A stretch of 64,000 nucleotides of DNA. Origin: Bacillus sp. RAR_GA_16 (GTDB lineage Bacteria; Bacillota; Bacilli; Bacillales; Guptibacillaceae). Under the pieces are notes generated by a model. It had not been told where the DNA came from. It ran no database searches and saw only the letters and a list, made by a program, of their open reading frames with translations. The stretch spans positions 62,001 through 126,000 of the forward strand of contig NZ_JAIUKZ010000008.1 of assembly GCF_020165985.1 (NCBI RefSeq). The letters are read 5' to 3'. Positions 7,765 to 15,910 of this stretch are shown one piece after another (the stretch's first letter is position 1; each line of letters starts with the position of its first letter). The position numbers and the translations under genes are program-made.

Positions 7765-8619
7765 ATGAACCAGGTATCCATAACTCAATTGATTAAACAG
7801 CACTACCCTTCCCTATCTACCGGTCAAAAAAAAGTTGCAGAGTGGCTCACCCAAAATTATGAGGAAGGAGCACTTCTAACCGCTTTTCAAATGGGAAGAA
7901 AAGTTGGAGTTAGTGAAACGACTGTTATTCGCTTCTCCTATGCACTTGGATTTAAAGGCTATTCTGAAATGCTAGAGGCGATTCGCAGTCAGTGGTTAGA
8001 AAAAAAACGAACCAAACAAGAGGAGTTCCCAACTGAAGAACCCGAACCAACTGAAGACACTCTGTTTAGTAAGGTGGTGGAAGAAGAAGCGTCTGTCTTA
8101 AAGCAATTGTTAACCCAGATAGACAATGATGAGATCTGGAAAGTCATTGATTACCTCATTGACGCGAAATCTGTTTACATTGCAGGGTTTGGTAGTTCAT
8201 ACAGCGCAGCATATTGGCTGCATTATAACTTGAAGCAATTTAGGGCGGGGATTAGCCTTTCAAATTCAAGTGGATTCTCACCCGAAGATCTCTGTGATCT
8301 CACCCATCATTCCGTGGTCTTTCTGATCTCATTCCCACGCTATCGGAAAGAAGCCATTGACCTTGCTACATGGTCACAACAGCAAAATATTCCTGTGATA
8401 TCCATTACGAATCGGCAATTATCTCCCATCGGCTCGCTTTCAACACTTACATTAACCACAGAGGAGAAGATGGAGTCAGGTCATCATTCCATATCCTCTG
8501 TCATTAGTCTTTTAGAAATGATCTTACAAGGAATGCACTTGAAAGATCGCGATCGCATTAGTTTACGACAACAAAAGTTAGAACAGCTTTACAGTAGTCA
8601 AAGTTGGTTTGTCGAATGA
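7765..8619 (+). CDS. MurR/RpiR-family transcriptional regulator
   Basis: A 284-aa regulator. The N-terminal HTH_6 domain (about 1-77) contains the helix-turn-helix MGRKVGVSETTVIRFSYALG. The C-terminal SIS domain (about 115-250) contains YIAGFGSSYSAAYWL and SFPRYRKEAIDLA. SIS domains normally bind phosphosugars. Here the regulator heads an amino-acid-derivative operon, so its ligand may differ. The start is ATG 7765 with AAAGGAG five bases upstream; the in-frame ATG at 7750 precedes the ribosome site and is rejected. It is probably the first gene of an operon running to 13099 and likely controls it through the palindromes upstream. Confidence 0.9.
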   Translation: MNQVSITQLIKQHYPSLSTGQKKVAEWLTQNYEEGALLTAFQMGRKVGVSETTVIRFSYALGFKGYSEMLEAIRSQWLEKKRTKQEEFPTEEPEPTEDTLFSKVVEEEASVLKQLLTQIDNDEIWKVIDYLIDAKSVYIAGFGSSYSAAYWLHYNLKQFRAGISLSNSSGFSPEDLCDLTHHSVVFLISFPRYRKEAIDLATWSQQQNIPVISITNRQLSPIGSLSTLTLTTEEKMESGHHSISSVISLLEMILQGMHLKDRDRISLRQQKLEQLYSSQSWFVE

Positions 8620-8645
8620 AATGAGAAGGAAAAGGTGGAATGTTC

Positions 8646-10025
8646 ATGAACGGAATGCTAAATAAAAAAGAAAAAATCGAGGATAATTCTTTTGAAACAA
8701 AAGATGTTTTAACGTTTTTAATCCCATCCTTGATTGGAATTCTCCTTTTTATTGTCCCTATTCAGCAGGATGGAGGAATCACCATTCCTGTAGCGTTTTT
8801 AGCTGGATTAATTAATGATTCCATTGGTACTTTTATTCCAGCCATAACCGTTTTCATCATGGGTGCTTCAACAGTCGGTTCGTTTATTGCGATCACGATG
8901 AATCCAACTTTTATAACAAAAAGACCCGGTTTACATACTTTACTTCACGTCAGTCCTTTCTGGCTAATCGCTCGATCCCTCGGGACCATATTTGCCGGAA
9001 TGACGCTTTTTAATCTCGGCCCTGAAATGATTCACTCTGAAAACACAGGTGGGCTTTTAATTTACGATTTAATTCCTATCCTATTTTCAACGTTTTTACT
9101 AGCGGGTTTATTACTGCCACTTCTTTTAAATTTTGGATTACTTGAATTTTTTGGAGCACTGCTTATTAAAATCATGAGACCACTCTTTACATTACCAGGT
9201 CGATCATCGCTTGATTGCCTTGCATCATGGGTAGGTGACGGAACGATCGGTGTCCTTCTGACAACCAAACAGTATGAAGAAGGCTATTACACAAAACGAG
9301 AAGCTGCCGTCATTGCAACTACTTTTTCAGTCGTTTCGATTACATTTACGATTGTCATTATTACTTATTTGAATTTAGAGCAGTATTTTCTCCATTATTA
9401 CGCCACCATTATTATTGCGGGTCTAATAGCAGCTCTCATTATGCCACGCATACCGCCATTGTCACGGAAATCAAACAACGGTTACGAGCAAACAAAATTA
9501 AAGAAAGAAACAGGCATACCTCATAATATTTCATCAGCGAAGTGGGGATTTCAACAAGCTGTTTCAAAAGCTCAAAAGAACAAGGGACCTTTAAGCGTAA
9601 TAAAAGAGGGAACACAAAACGTATTAGACATGTGGTTAGGCGTATTACCGATTGTCATGGCCATTGGTACGATCGCATTAATTACGGCAGAATTCACCCC
9701 TTTCTTTTCTTATTTAGGAAAACCGGTCGAACCTATTCTAACGCTAATGAACGTTCCTGAAGCAGGAGAAGCAGCCCAAACTATGGTTGTTGGATTTGCT
9801 GATATGTTTCTACCTGCTGTAATTGGTAGCGGCATTGAAAGTGAATTAACCCGCTTTATCATCGCTTGTGTTTCGGTTACGCAATTAATTTACATGTCAG
9901 AGATGGGTGGATTGCTTCTTGGTTCGAAGCTTCCGGTTAGCATTTTCGATTTGATCCTTATTTTTCTCATTCGTACATGTATTACCTTGCCAATCGTTGT
10001 TGGTATCGCACACGTAATCTTTTAA
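8646..10025 (+). CDS. YjiH-family membrane protein (nucleoside-recognition/Gate domains)
   Basis: A 459-aa integral membrane protein with about ten hydrophobic segments and two Gate-like repeats. One contains LLLNFGLLEFFGALLIKIMR-type sequence and the signature PGRSSLDCLASWVGDGTIGV. The other contains EAAQTMVVGFADMFLPAV. The family is thought to be transport-related, but substrates are not established. Within this operon it could import N-acyl or D-amino acids (inference). ATG 8646 is preferred because AAAGGTGG ends seven bases upstream; ATG 8640 is too close. A close paralogue lies at 45411-46778. Confidence 0.85.
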   Translation: MNGMLNKKEKIEDNSFETKDVLTFLIPSLIGILLFIVPIQQDGGITIPVAFLAGLINDSIGTFIPAITVFIMGASTVGSFIAITMNPTFITKRPGLHTLLHVSPFWLIARSLGTIFAGMTLFNLGPEMIHSENTGGLLIYDLIPILFSTFLLAGLLLPLLLNFGLLEFFGALLIKIMRPLFTLPGRSSLDCLASWVGDGTIGVLLTTKQYEEGYYTKREAAVIATTFSVVSITFTIVIITYLNLEQYFLHYYATIIIAGLIAALIMPRIPPLSRKSNNGYEQTKLKKETGIPHNISSAKWGFQQAVSKAQKNKGPLSVIKEGTQNVLDMWLGVLPIVMAIGTIALITAEFTPFFSYLGKPVEPILTLMNVPEAGEAAQTMVVGFADMFLPAVIGSGIESELTRFIIACVSVTQLIYMSEMGGLLLGSKLPVSIFDLILIFLIRTCITLPIVVGIAHVIF

Positions 10026-10042
10026 TAGAAAGGAGCATCTTA

Positions 10043-11182
10043 GTGGAATTTGTAGATGCGCATCATGATGACATATTAAAAACTTATGAAGATCTACATG
10101 AGCTAGCTGAAGCAAGCTGGCAAGAAGAGAAAACTTCTCGTTATTTAAAGGAAAAGCTATCGCGCGCTGGGTACCAGATTCAAACATTTGAAGGGCATTT
10201 CGGTTTCGTTGCAGAGTTTAATCGTAACAGCGCTCAGGTCATTGCGCTTCGTGCCGATATGGATGCGTTAGTTCAAGAAGTGGAGGGCGTTGTGAAGCCG
10301 AACCATTCATGTGGACATGACGCGCATAGTACGATGGTGTTATTTGCTGCGCTTTCCCTTATCATGCAACCTATGAAGCACACCATTCGGTTTCTTTTCC
10401 AACCAGCAGAAGAAACGGCTGAAGGGGCATTGAAAATGATCGAGGAGCAGGCACTAAAAGACGTTGTCTTTCTCGGAGGGGTTCACTTACGTCCGGCGAT
10501 GGAAATCCCTCTAGGAAAAGCAGCCCCTGTTATTTCTCATGGATCCACAACCAGTATAAAAGGATGGATTGAAGGTGTCCCTTCTCACGCCGCTCGGCCG
10601 GAAAAGGGAAATAACCCACTCGAAGCAGCCGCGGAGATGATTCAAGCTCTGCAAAACATCCGCTTAGACGTACCAGACGCTTATTCGGTGAAAATCACTG
10701 AACTTCATGGCGGTGAAGCATCCAATTCAATTCCATCGAAAGCTCGGTTCACACTGGATCTCAGAGCAAGATCTAATGAGACGATGACCCAACTTATCGA
10801 GGAAACGAATCACGTCATAACTAAAGTTGCTGAATTAACGAAAACAGAAATCACTTCCACTGCTGCCGAATTTTCTCCTGCGGCTGTGAAACATGAACAT
10901 GCCATTGCCCTTGCGACAAATGCAATTAGCACCACTTTAGGTCGCGAAAATCTTGTGGCTGAATGCAAATCGCCAGGAGCGGAAGATTTTCATTTCTATT
11001 CGTTAAAATATCCATTGGTTGCTACAACCATGATCGGTCTTGGCTGCGATTTATTGCCAGGATTGCATCATCCTAAGATGAATTTCAATAAGAAAGCCTT
11101 AATGGATGGAACAAAGATTTTGATCCAACTATTACTTCAAGCTGATCAACAGAACTGGCAAAAAGGGAAGGTAACAACATGA
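10043..11182 (+). CDS. M20-family amidohydrolase, probable N-succinyl-L-amino acid desuccinylase
   Basis: A 379-aa cytoplasmic metallo-amidohydrolase of the M20D type. Metal and catalytic motifs are RADMDAL, CGHDAHSTMV, LFQPAEETAEGA and a C-terminal GAEDFHFYSLKYP followed by LHHPKMNFN. A dimerisation insert (about 175-290) separates the catalytic halves. With the GNAT and NSAR genes downstream, the likely substrate is N-succinyl-L-amino acid, hydrolysed to free L-amino acid and succinate, as in the Geobacillus NSAR operon. The start is GTG 10043 with AAAGGAG seven bases upstream. The longer frame from 9977 lies inside the previous gene. The stop overlaps the next start by 4 bp. Confidence 0.88.
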   Translation: MEFVDAHHDDILKTYEDLHELAEASWQEEKTSRYLKEKLSRAGYQIQTFEGHFGFVAEFNRNSAQVIALRADMDALVQEVEGVVKPNHSCGHDAHSTMVLFAALSLIMQPMKHTIRFLFQPAEETAEGALKMIEEQALKDVVFLGGVHLRPAMEIPLGKAAPVISHGSTTSIKGWIEGVPSHAARPEKGNNPLEAAAEMIQALQNIRLDVPDAYSVKITELHGGEASNSIPSKARFTLDLRARSNETMTQLIEETNHVITKVAELTKTEITSTAAEFSPAAVKHEHAIALATNAISTTLGRENLVAECKSPGAEDFHFYSLKYPLVATTMIGLGCDLLPGLHHPKMNFNKKALMDGTKILIQLLLQADQQNWQKGKVTT

Positions 11183-11997
11183 ATACAGAACTACAATCAA
11201 TAACTATTCGGACGCTTCATTCAGTAGATGAGCTAGAAGAAGTAAGACGGTTAGAAGCCGTTGTATGGAGCTTTGATGACTCCGTTCCGGTCAATCAAAG
11301 TATGGCAGTTGTTAAAAATGGTGGATTTATTTTAGGAGCTTTTTATGAAGAACAGCTTATCGCATTTCAATATAGCTTTCCAGGATATGATGGCAAGAAA
11401 GTCTATCTCGTTTCTCAAAGCTTAGGAATTCATCCTGATTTTCGTAAAAGAGGGATTGGTGAGAAATTAAAGATCGAGCAAAGAAAAACAGCCGCGAGTA
11501 TGGGCTACGATTTCATTACGTGGACTTACGATCCATTAGAAACGGTGAACGGATCGCTGAATCTAAATAAGCTCGGGGCCATTGTAAAGTCATATCTTCC
11601 TAATGTGTATGGTCTAATGAATGATAACCTGAACGCCGGTATACCGACTGATCGTTTTTTTGTTGAGTGGCATACGAAAGACGATAGAGGCATAAAGGAG
11701 TCAGAACAAACCTTTCCTCATGCTCTCATCACGGGTGGCGGTAACACCCGCTTTTATCAACCTGAAAAAGTAGATCTTTCCATCACAGCAAAGAAAATGT
11801 ATGTACCTGTACCTGGGAACTTTCAAGAAATAAAAAAAGCAGACCTCCCACTTGCAAAAGCGTGGAGGAAGCAAACGGGCATCGTGTTTACGCATTACCT
11901 TGAGCAGGGATGGAATGTAACGGATTTAGTAAAAAGTGAAGGAAATGCCAACCTTTACTTATACCTCTTAGAAAAAGGTGATTCAAATGAAAATTAA
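11179..11997 (+). CDS. COG3375-type GNAT, probable D-amino acid N-succinyltransferase
   Basis: A 272-aa protein with an N-terminal GNAT domain (about 1-160). The acyl-CoA-binding loop is [18 protein letters not shown], and LVSQSLGI is the preceding strand. The C-terminal 110 residues, ending in a [12 protein letters not shown]-type element, are specific to this group. In Geobacillus kaustophilus a homologous gene next to NSAR was shown to succinylate D-amino acids using succinyl-CoA. The same arrangement here supports that role by analogy. It overlaps the M20 gene by ATGA and the NSAR gene by 11 bases, so all three are co-translated. Confidence 0.85.
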   Translation: MNTELQSITIRTLHSVDELEEVRRLEAVVWSFDDSVPVNQSMAVVKNGGFILGAFYEEQLIAFQYSFPGYDGKKVYLVSQSLGIHPDFRKRGIGEKLKIEQRKTAASMGYDFITWTYDPLETVNGSLNLNKLGAIVKSYLPNVYGLMNDNLNAGIPTDRFFVEWHTKDDRGIKESEQTFPHALITGGGNTRFYQPEKVDLSITAKKMYVPVPGNFQEIKKADLPLAKAWRKQTGIVFTHYLEQGWNVTDLVKSEGNANLYLYLLEKGDSNEN

Positions 11998-13099
11998 CAG
12001 CATCATCCTAAGACATATCAAAATGGACCTTTTGCATCCATTTACGACAAGCGTTGGAACAGAGCGGGATAAAGATATCATTTTAGTTGAAGCGACAACC
12101 ACGTCTGGCCATTCAGGTTGGGGAGAATCGGTAGCCATTATGGAGCCTATTTATAACGAAGAAACCGTTCAAACCAATTGGCATATGATGATTGATCATT
12201 TGATTCCACTTCTATCAGGTAAAGAATTGAACCATCCAGATGAAGTATCAGAACGTTTCAAGAAAATTCGTGGTAACTACAACGCCAAAGCAGCGGTTGA
12301 AGGTGCGGTATGGGACCTTTATGCGAAGGAAAATCACCTGCCGCTTGCGAAAGCACTTGGTGGAGTAAAAAAGAACATAGAAGTCGGGGTCAGTGTAGGT
12401 ATTCAATCATCACCAGAAGACATGCTAAAACAAATGGAGGATTACTTAAAAAAAGGGTACAAGCGAATTAAAGTAAAGATCATGCCTGGTTGGGATGTTG
12501 AAATTATTAATCGAATACGTGAGCACTTCCCCCATACACCATTAATGGCAGACGCGAACTGCGCCTATACGTTACAAGACCTCGATCATTTGAAGAAGCT
12601 CGATCAATTTGATTTAATGATGATTGAGCAGCCTCTCGCACACGATGACATTATTGATCATGCAAAGCTACAGGCTCAGCTAAAAACACCGATTTGCTTA
12701 GACGAGAGCATTCATAGTTTAGAAGATGCGAGAAAGGCGATTGAACTCGGCAGTTGCCAAATCATTAACCTTAAAGTAGGACGTGTCGGCGGACTGACTG
12801 AATCAAAGAAAATTCATGATCTTTGCATGAAGCATCATATTCCAATGTGGTGTGGTGGAATGCTTGAAGCTGGAATTGGACGAGCTCATAATATTGCGAT
12901 TACCTCATTAAATAACTTTTCACTTCCTGGAGATACGGCTCCATCGTCGCATTATTGGAAGCGAGATATCATTAAACCGGAAGTTGAAATGAATAGTGGC
13001 TACATACAAGTACCAGAGAAACCAGGAATCGGGTATGAACCTGATCGAGATTACCTTGACGAATTAACGATTGTTAAAAAGACCATTCAGATAGATTAA
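11987..13099 (+). CDS. o-Succinylbenzoate synthase / N-succinylamino acid racemase (enolase superfamily)
   Basis: A 370-aa enolase-superfamily enzyme of the MLE subgroup. Catalytic features are the KxK motif in [11 protein letters not shown], metal ligands Asp in MADANCAY, Glu in MIEQPLA and Asp in CLDESIHS, and the second general base Lys in NLKVGRVGG. The capping domain begins [24 protein letters not shown] (menaquinone synthesis) and NSAR activities coexist in this family. No men genes are nearby, whereas a GNAT and a desuccinylase are, so racemisation of N-succinyl amino acids is favoured. ATG 11987 has AAGGTG six bases upstream; GTG 11978 is less likely. Confidence 0.9.
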   Translation: MKINSIILRHIKMDLLHPFTTSVGTERDKDIILVEATTTSGHSGWGESVAIMEPIYNEETVQTNWHMMIDHLIPLLSGKELNHPDEVSERFKKIRGNYNAKAAVEGAVWDLYAKENHLPLAKALGGVKKNIEVGVSVGIQSSPEDMLKQMEDYLKKGYKRIKVKIMPGWDVEIINRIREHFPHTPLMADANCAYTLQDLDHLKKLDQFDLMMIEQPLAHDDIIDHAKLQAQLKTPICLDESIHSLEDARKAIELGSCQIINLKVGRVGGLTESKKIHDLCMKHHIPMWCGGMLEAGIGRAHNIAITSLNNFSLPGDTAPSSHYWKRDIIKPEVEMNSGYIQVPEKPGIGYEPDRDYLDELTIVKKTIQID

Positions 13100-13113
13100 T
13101 GCAGTATGATAAG

Positions 13114-13144
13114 AAGCCACTTACCTTAGCGTGAGTAGCTTTTT
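13114..13144 (+). terminator. Terminator of the RpiR-NSAR operon
   Basis: Imperfect 11-bp stem (13114-13124 with 13131-13141, one mismatch and one G-U), CTTAGC loop, and T run at 13140-13144. Confidence 0.65.
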
Positions 13145-13153
13145 AATATAGAA

Positions 13154-14377
13154 CTATTGATTGATAGAATGCGATGAATGACCTTTAATGCCCGTTGTTG
13201 AAAAAGATAATATTAAAAATAAGAAACCAAAGATCACAATCATCATTCCTACAAGTCCGTAGAGTTCACTCGCTTGAAACATAGATGATATGGAAGCAAA
13301 TAAAATTCCTATAGGCATTGTCAGTCTTAAGAAAAGGAGTCTTACAGCGCTTAACTGACTTAAACGTTCACGAGGGGCTTCACGCTGAAAAACAGCTGAA
13401 CTCTGAGCATTAAAAAACGGAAAGAGAAGTCCGCCAAATAGTTCACAACACCAGGCTAGCGGGATCGAATTCACAAAAAACAACAAAATGAAGGAAAAGC
13501 CTCCTCCTATCAAACCGAAATACATCATAACATTCGACTTCGGTAATTTGGTTAATAGAATCATCCCTAGTACATAACCAAGTGGAAAAGCTCCTGCGAA
13601 AATCGCATAATCCCAATAGTCACCTTGCAGTTCTTTTCGAATAAATGGCACACTAAGCACCATTGACGCACCTACAGCAAACTGCACTGTTGAGGATAAA
13701 AAAGTAAGTTTCATCAGTTGGGGAAATCGAAAGAAAGTGTGGTACCCAGATTTGAGTTCATCCCACCAAAATTGTTTTGACCATACCGGAGGGTCCTTTG
13801 CCATTGCGACCTTAGGAAGATGTCTAAGTGAAAAATAACTCATTAAAAACAATAGTGAAGAAACCCCGTAAATTATTGGTATAGATGCAAAGAGTAGTAA
13901 GAGTGATGTAACACCCGGTGCAAGAAAGCTCATGAGACGTAACGTCCCATCTAAAAGCCCATTCGCATCTACAAGGTCTTGATCTTCACAAAGATCTGGT
14001 AAAAGAGCGAATGATAAACTCGCATAAATCGGTTGGATTAAACCTAGAAGACACTGCAAAGCAATTAAAGATGCAATAACTACCCACTCGGTATTTATTA
14101 AATATCCAGAGAGGGGAAGTAAATACGCACTAGACCGGATGAGCTGTGAGCGACGTAAGATCACCTCTTTTCTAACAACATTTAAGAAAGGAGCGCTAAA
14201 TCCCTGTAATAAGAGAGAAGGGATAAAGTAAACAAGCCAGAGAGCACCCATCCATTCTCGTGATCCTGTGACCTCATATAGTACCAATCCATTAAGGATC
14301 CCACCTGCAGCTCCACCAAATGCGGATATCATTTCACCAATCCATAGCGCTTGAAAAGCACGTGAATACATTTTCAT
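13154..14377 (-). CDS. MFS transporter
   Basis: A 407-aa major facilitator protein with about 12 hydrophobic segments. The N-terminal half begins AFQALWIGEMISAFGGAAGG, which resembles MFS_3/macrolide-efflux-type pumps, and a charged central loop lies near residues 190-210. It is probably a drug or metabolite exporter; the substrate is unknown. Its ATG overlaps the stop of the upstream ArsR-like gene by 4 bp, so the two are translationally coupled and the regulator likely governs the pump. Confidence 0.85.
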   Translation of the reverse strand: MKMYSRAFQALWIGEMISAFGGAAGGILNGLVLYEVTGSREWMGALWLVYFIPSLLLQGFSAPFLNVVRKEVILRRSQLIRSSAYLLPLSGYLINTEWVVIASLIALQCLLGLIQPIYASLSFALLPDLCEDQDLVDANGLLDGTLRLMSFLAPGVTSLLLLFASIPIIYGVSSLLFLMSYFSLRHLPKVAMAKDPPVWSKQFWWDELKSGYHTFFRFPQLMKLTFLSSTVQFAVGASMVLSVPFIRKELQGDYWDYAIFAGAFPLGYVLGMILLTKLPKSNVMMYFGLIGGGFSFILLFFVNSIPLAWCCELFGGLLFPFFNAQSSAVFQREAPRERLSQLSAVRLLFLRLTMPIGILFASISSMFQASELYGLVGMMIVIFGFLFLILSFSTTGIKGHSSHSINQ

Positions 14378-15417
14378 TCATCAATACTTAAATAGCTTAT
14401 TAATCTCTCTGAAAAGCGGTTAAGATGCGTCATCTGTACAGAATAGACACCTTTCTCAACTCGGATAAACTTCGCAGATTTCAACAACGATAAATGATGA
14501 TGCAATGTCGTCTTTGAAATCTGGAATTTCGCACTCATCTCCTGTAACGACATCGAACGCTGTAATAACTGATAAAGTAGTTTTAGGCGTAATTCCTCAC
14601 CTAACGCTTTATGACCTCGAACCAATTCAGAAGAGGGGACGCCTTGTTCAAGAAAATACGCTTCATTTATCGGATAGAAAAAGAGCTTTGTGTCTTCTGT
14701 TCGCTGCTCTAACACCCAGGGTCGATAAGAAACATGAGGAATCAGCTTTACGTGCCAAATAGAAGGCTCTGGAGTATAGTTCACTCCTCCTGTTATGCGT
14801 TCAATTTCTTGAGCGGGAGAAGTATGATCAATCGACTTCTGTTGATTTTGTTCATAGGTAAGAGCAGTACACCATTTATTCCATTCGGGCTCCTCCTGAA
14901 TAAAGGCATCCCATTCTTGTACCGTATTGATCAAGTAGTGACATAACGTTTCATACTCATATCGTCCAAGAGACTGAACATAGCTCTCTAAAAATTCATG
15001 GTTTCTAAAATAATTTGCATATTCGGCAAATACTTCGCAACTCCCATAATTTAATGCAGTTTCCTTACGAATTGACTCTGTATCACGATTTAAATAGGGG
15101 AGAAGCACATCGTAAAAATTAGTTCTAGAAATTTCACGTAACCCTTTCGAAAAATCTGAAATGGTTTGAGCAGATAATTTGTTTTGTAGCATAATCAGTC
15201 CATACCACGTATTGTTTTCTTCCATCCATTTTAAGTTTTTTATAAGTGAGGAAGGCATACGACTTTCTTGCTTCAACCAGTCCTCATTCAATTCAAACGT
15301 ATGTCGAAGTTTTTTGTGTGTAAACCCCGCAATGCCAAGGATTACTTCCCAAACGGGGGATGATTCAACTTTAAGAGAAACCGTTTCAACAGGCTGTGTG
15401 GAATATAAACGCTCCAT
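14374..15417 (-). CDS. ArsR-like winged-helix transcriptional regulator with large sensor domain
   Basis: A 347-aa protein, much longer than typical ArsR (about 100 aa). The winged helix is C-terminal (about 265-345): LKLLYQLLQRSMSLQEMSAK, then FQISKTTLHHHLSLLKSAKF and a wing IRVEKGVYSV. The N-terminal 250 residues (starting RLYSTQPVETVSLKVESSPV) form a helical domain seen in long ArsR-like regulators that sit beside MFS exporters. It is first in a two-gene operon and likely represses it. An ATTCT-N8-AGAAT repeat at 15448-15465, just upstream, is a possible operator. Confidence 0.85.
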   Translation of the reverse strand: MERLYSTQPVETVSLKVESSPVWEVILGIAGFTHKKLRHTFELNEDWLKQESRMPSSLIKNLKWMEENNTWYGLIMLQNKLSAQTISDFSKGLREISRTNFYDVLLPYLNRDTESIRKETALNYGSCEVFAEYANYFRNHEFLESYVQSLGRYEYETLCHYLINTVQEWDAFIQEEPEWNKWCTALTYEQNQQKSIDHTSPAQEIERITGGVNYTPEPSIWHVKLIPHVSYRPWVLEQRTEDTKLFFYPINEAYFLEQGVPSSELVRGHKALGEELRLKLLYQLLQRSMSLQEMSAKFQISKTTLHHHLSLLKSAKFIRVEKGVYSVQMTHLNRFSERLISYLSIDE

Positions 15418-15447
15418 TATGAATACCTCCTACCAATTCTTAACATT

Positions 15448-15465
15448 ATTCTAAATTAACAGAAT
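15448..15465. promoter_or_regulatory. Weak candidate operator upstream of ArsR-like gene
   Basis: Five-base inverted arms ATTCT and AGAAT separated by eight AT-rich bases, 31 bases before the regulator start codon. Short arms in AT-rich sequence make this uncertain. Confidence 0.25.
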
Positions 15466-15641
15466 AAATAATTCAATATATTTCGAATAAATGCTTTATG
15501 TGGGTAAAATGGGGAGAAAGAAGTTCGTTTGAAGTCAAAAAATGCTCTTTTTACGGAGTGGAGAACGTTTGTTCTTATGAAGTGAAACATTTTTTTATTG
15601 ATCCTACACCAAAAATAACTGTAAATATTTATTGCACATTT

Positions 15642-15670
15642 TTGACAGCGTTTTCAATAAAAGGTATACT
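15642..15670 (+). promoter_or_regulatory. Near-consensus sigma-A promoter
   Basis: TTGACA at 15642-15647, 17-base spacer, TATACT at 15665-15670. Predicted transcription start is near 15677. The next gene starts only at 15911 and a hairpin lies between them. Confidence 0.75.
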
Positions 15671-15676
15671 TCTATA

Positions 15677-15766
15677 TAAAGTTAATATCTGTCATGAGAC
15701 CAAGAAGACACGTTACATCCTTTGAATGTTCATTCAAAGTAACAATAATGTGTCTTCTATTTTTAT
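15677..15766 (+). ncRNA. Candidate small RNA or attenuated leader ending in a long hairpin
   Basis: Downstream of the strong promoter, 15703-15758 folds into one long interrupted hairpin. The outer 9-bp stem is AGAAGACAC (15703-15711) with GTGTCTTCT (15750-15758). A middle 5-bp stem is GTTAC with GTAAC, and an inner 8-bp stem is TTTGAATG (15721-15728) with CATTCAAA (15731-15738). ATCC and AATAAT are unpaired between stems. An ATTTTTATT tail follows. The transcript would be about 90 nt. It could be a free small RNA or a transcription attenuator for the alpha/beta hydrolase gene 145 bp downstream. This and the operator above are all I see in the 493-base gap 15418-15910. Confidence 0.45.
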
Positions 15767-15910
15767 TCCTAAAGCATATTGTAAGTATTAATATCGACAT
15801 CCTAACCGGTATGGAGGTGATTAAGAGTTAACTACTATAAACAATTCTTAAATGAGATCAATCGTTACGTAACATTATTCTTGTAAAATACTTAGCAACA
15901 GGGGGATAAG

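Noticed and set aside
9062-9268. Reverse-strand ORF within the YjiH gene
   Set aside because: Antisense shadow of a well-supported membrane-protein gene.
9977-10042. Upstream extension of the M20 gene into the YjiH gene
   Set aside because: A strong ribosome site directly precedes GTG 10043 and the extra residues do not match the family.
15498-15725. 75-codon + strand ORF upstream of the membrane hydrolase
   Set aside because: No ribosome site, AT-rich non-protein-like composition, and it contains the sigma-A promoter and the left arm of the hairpin.
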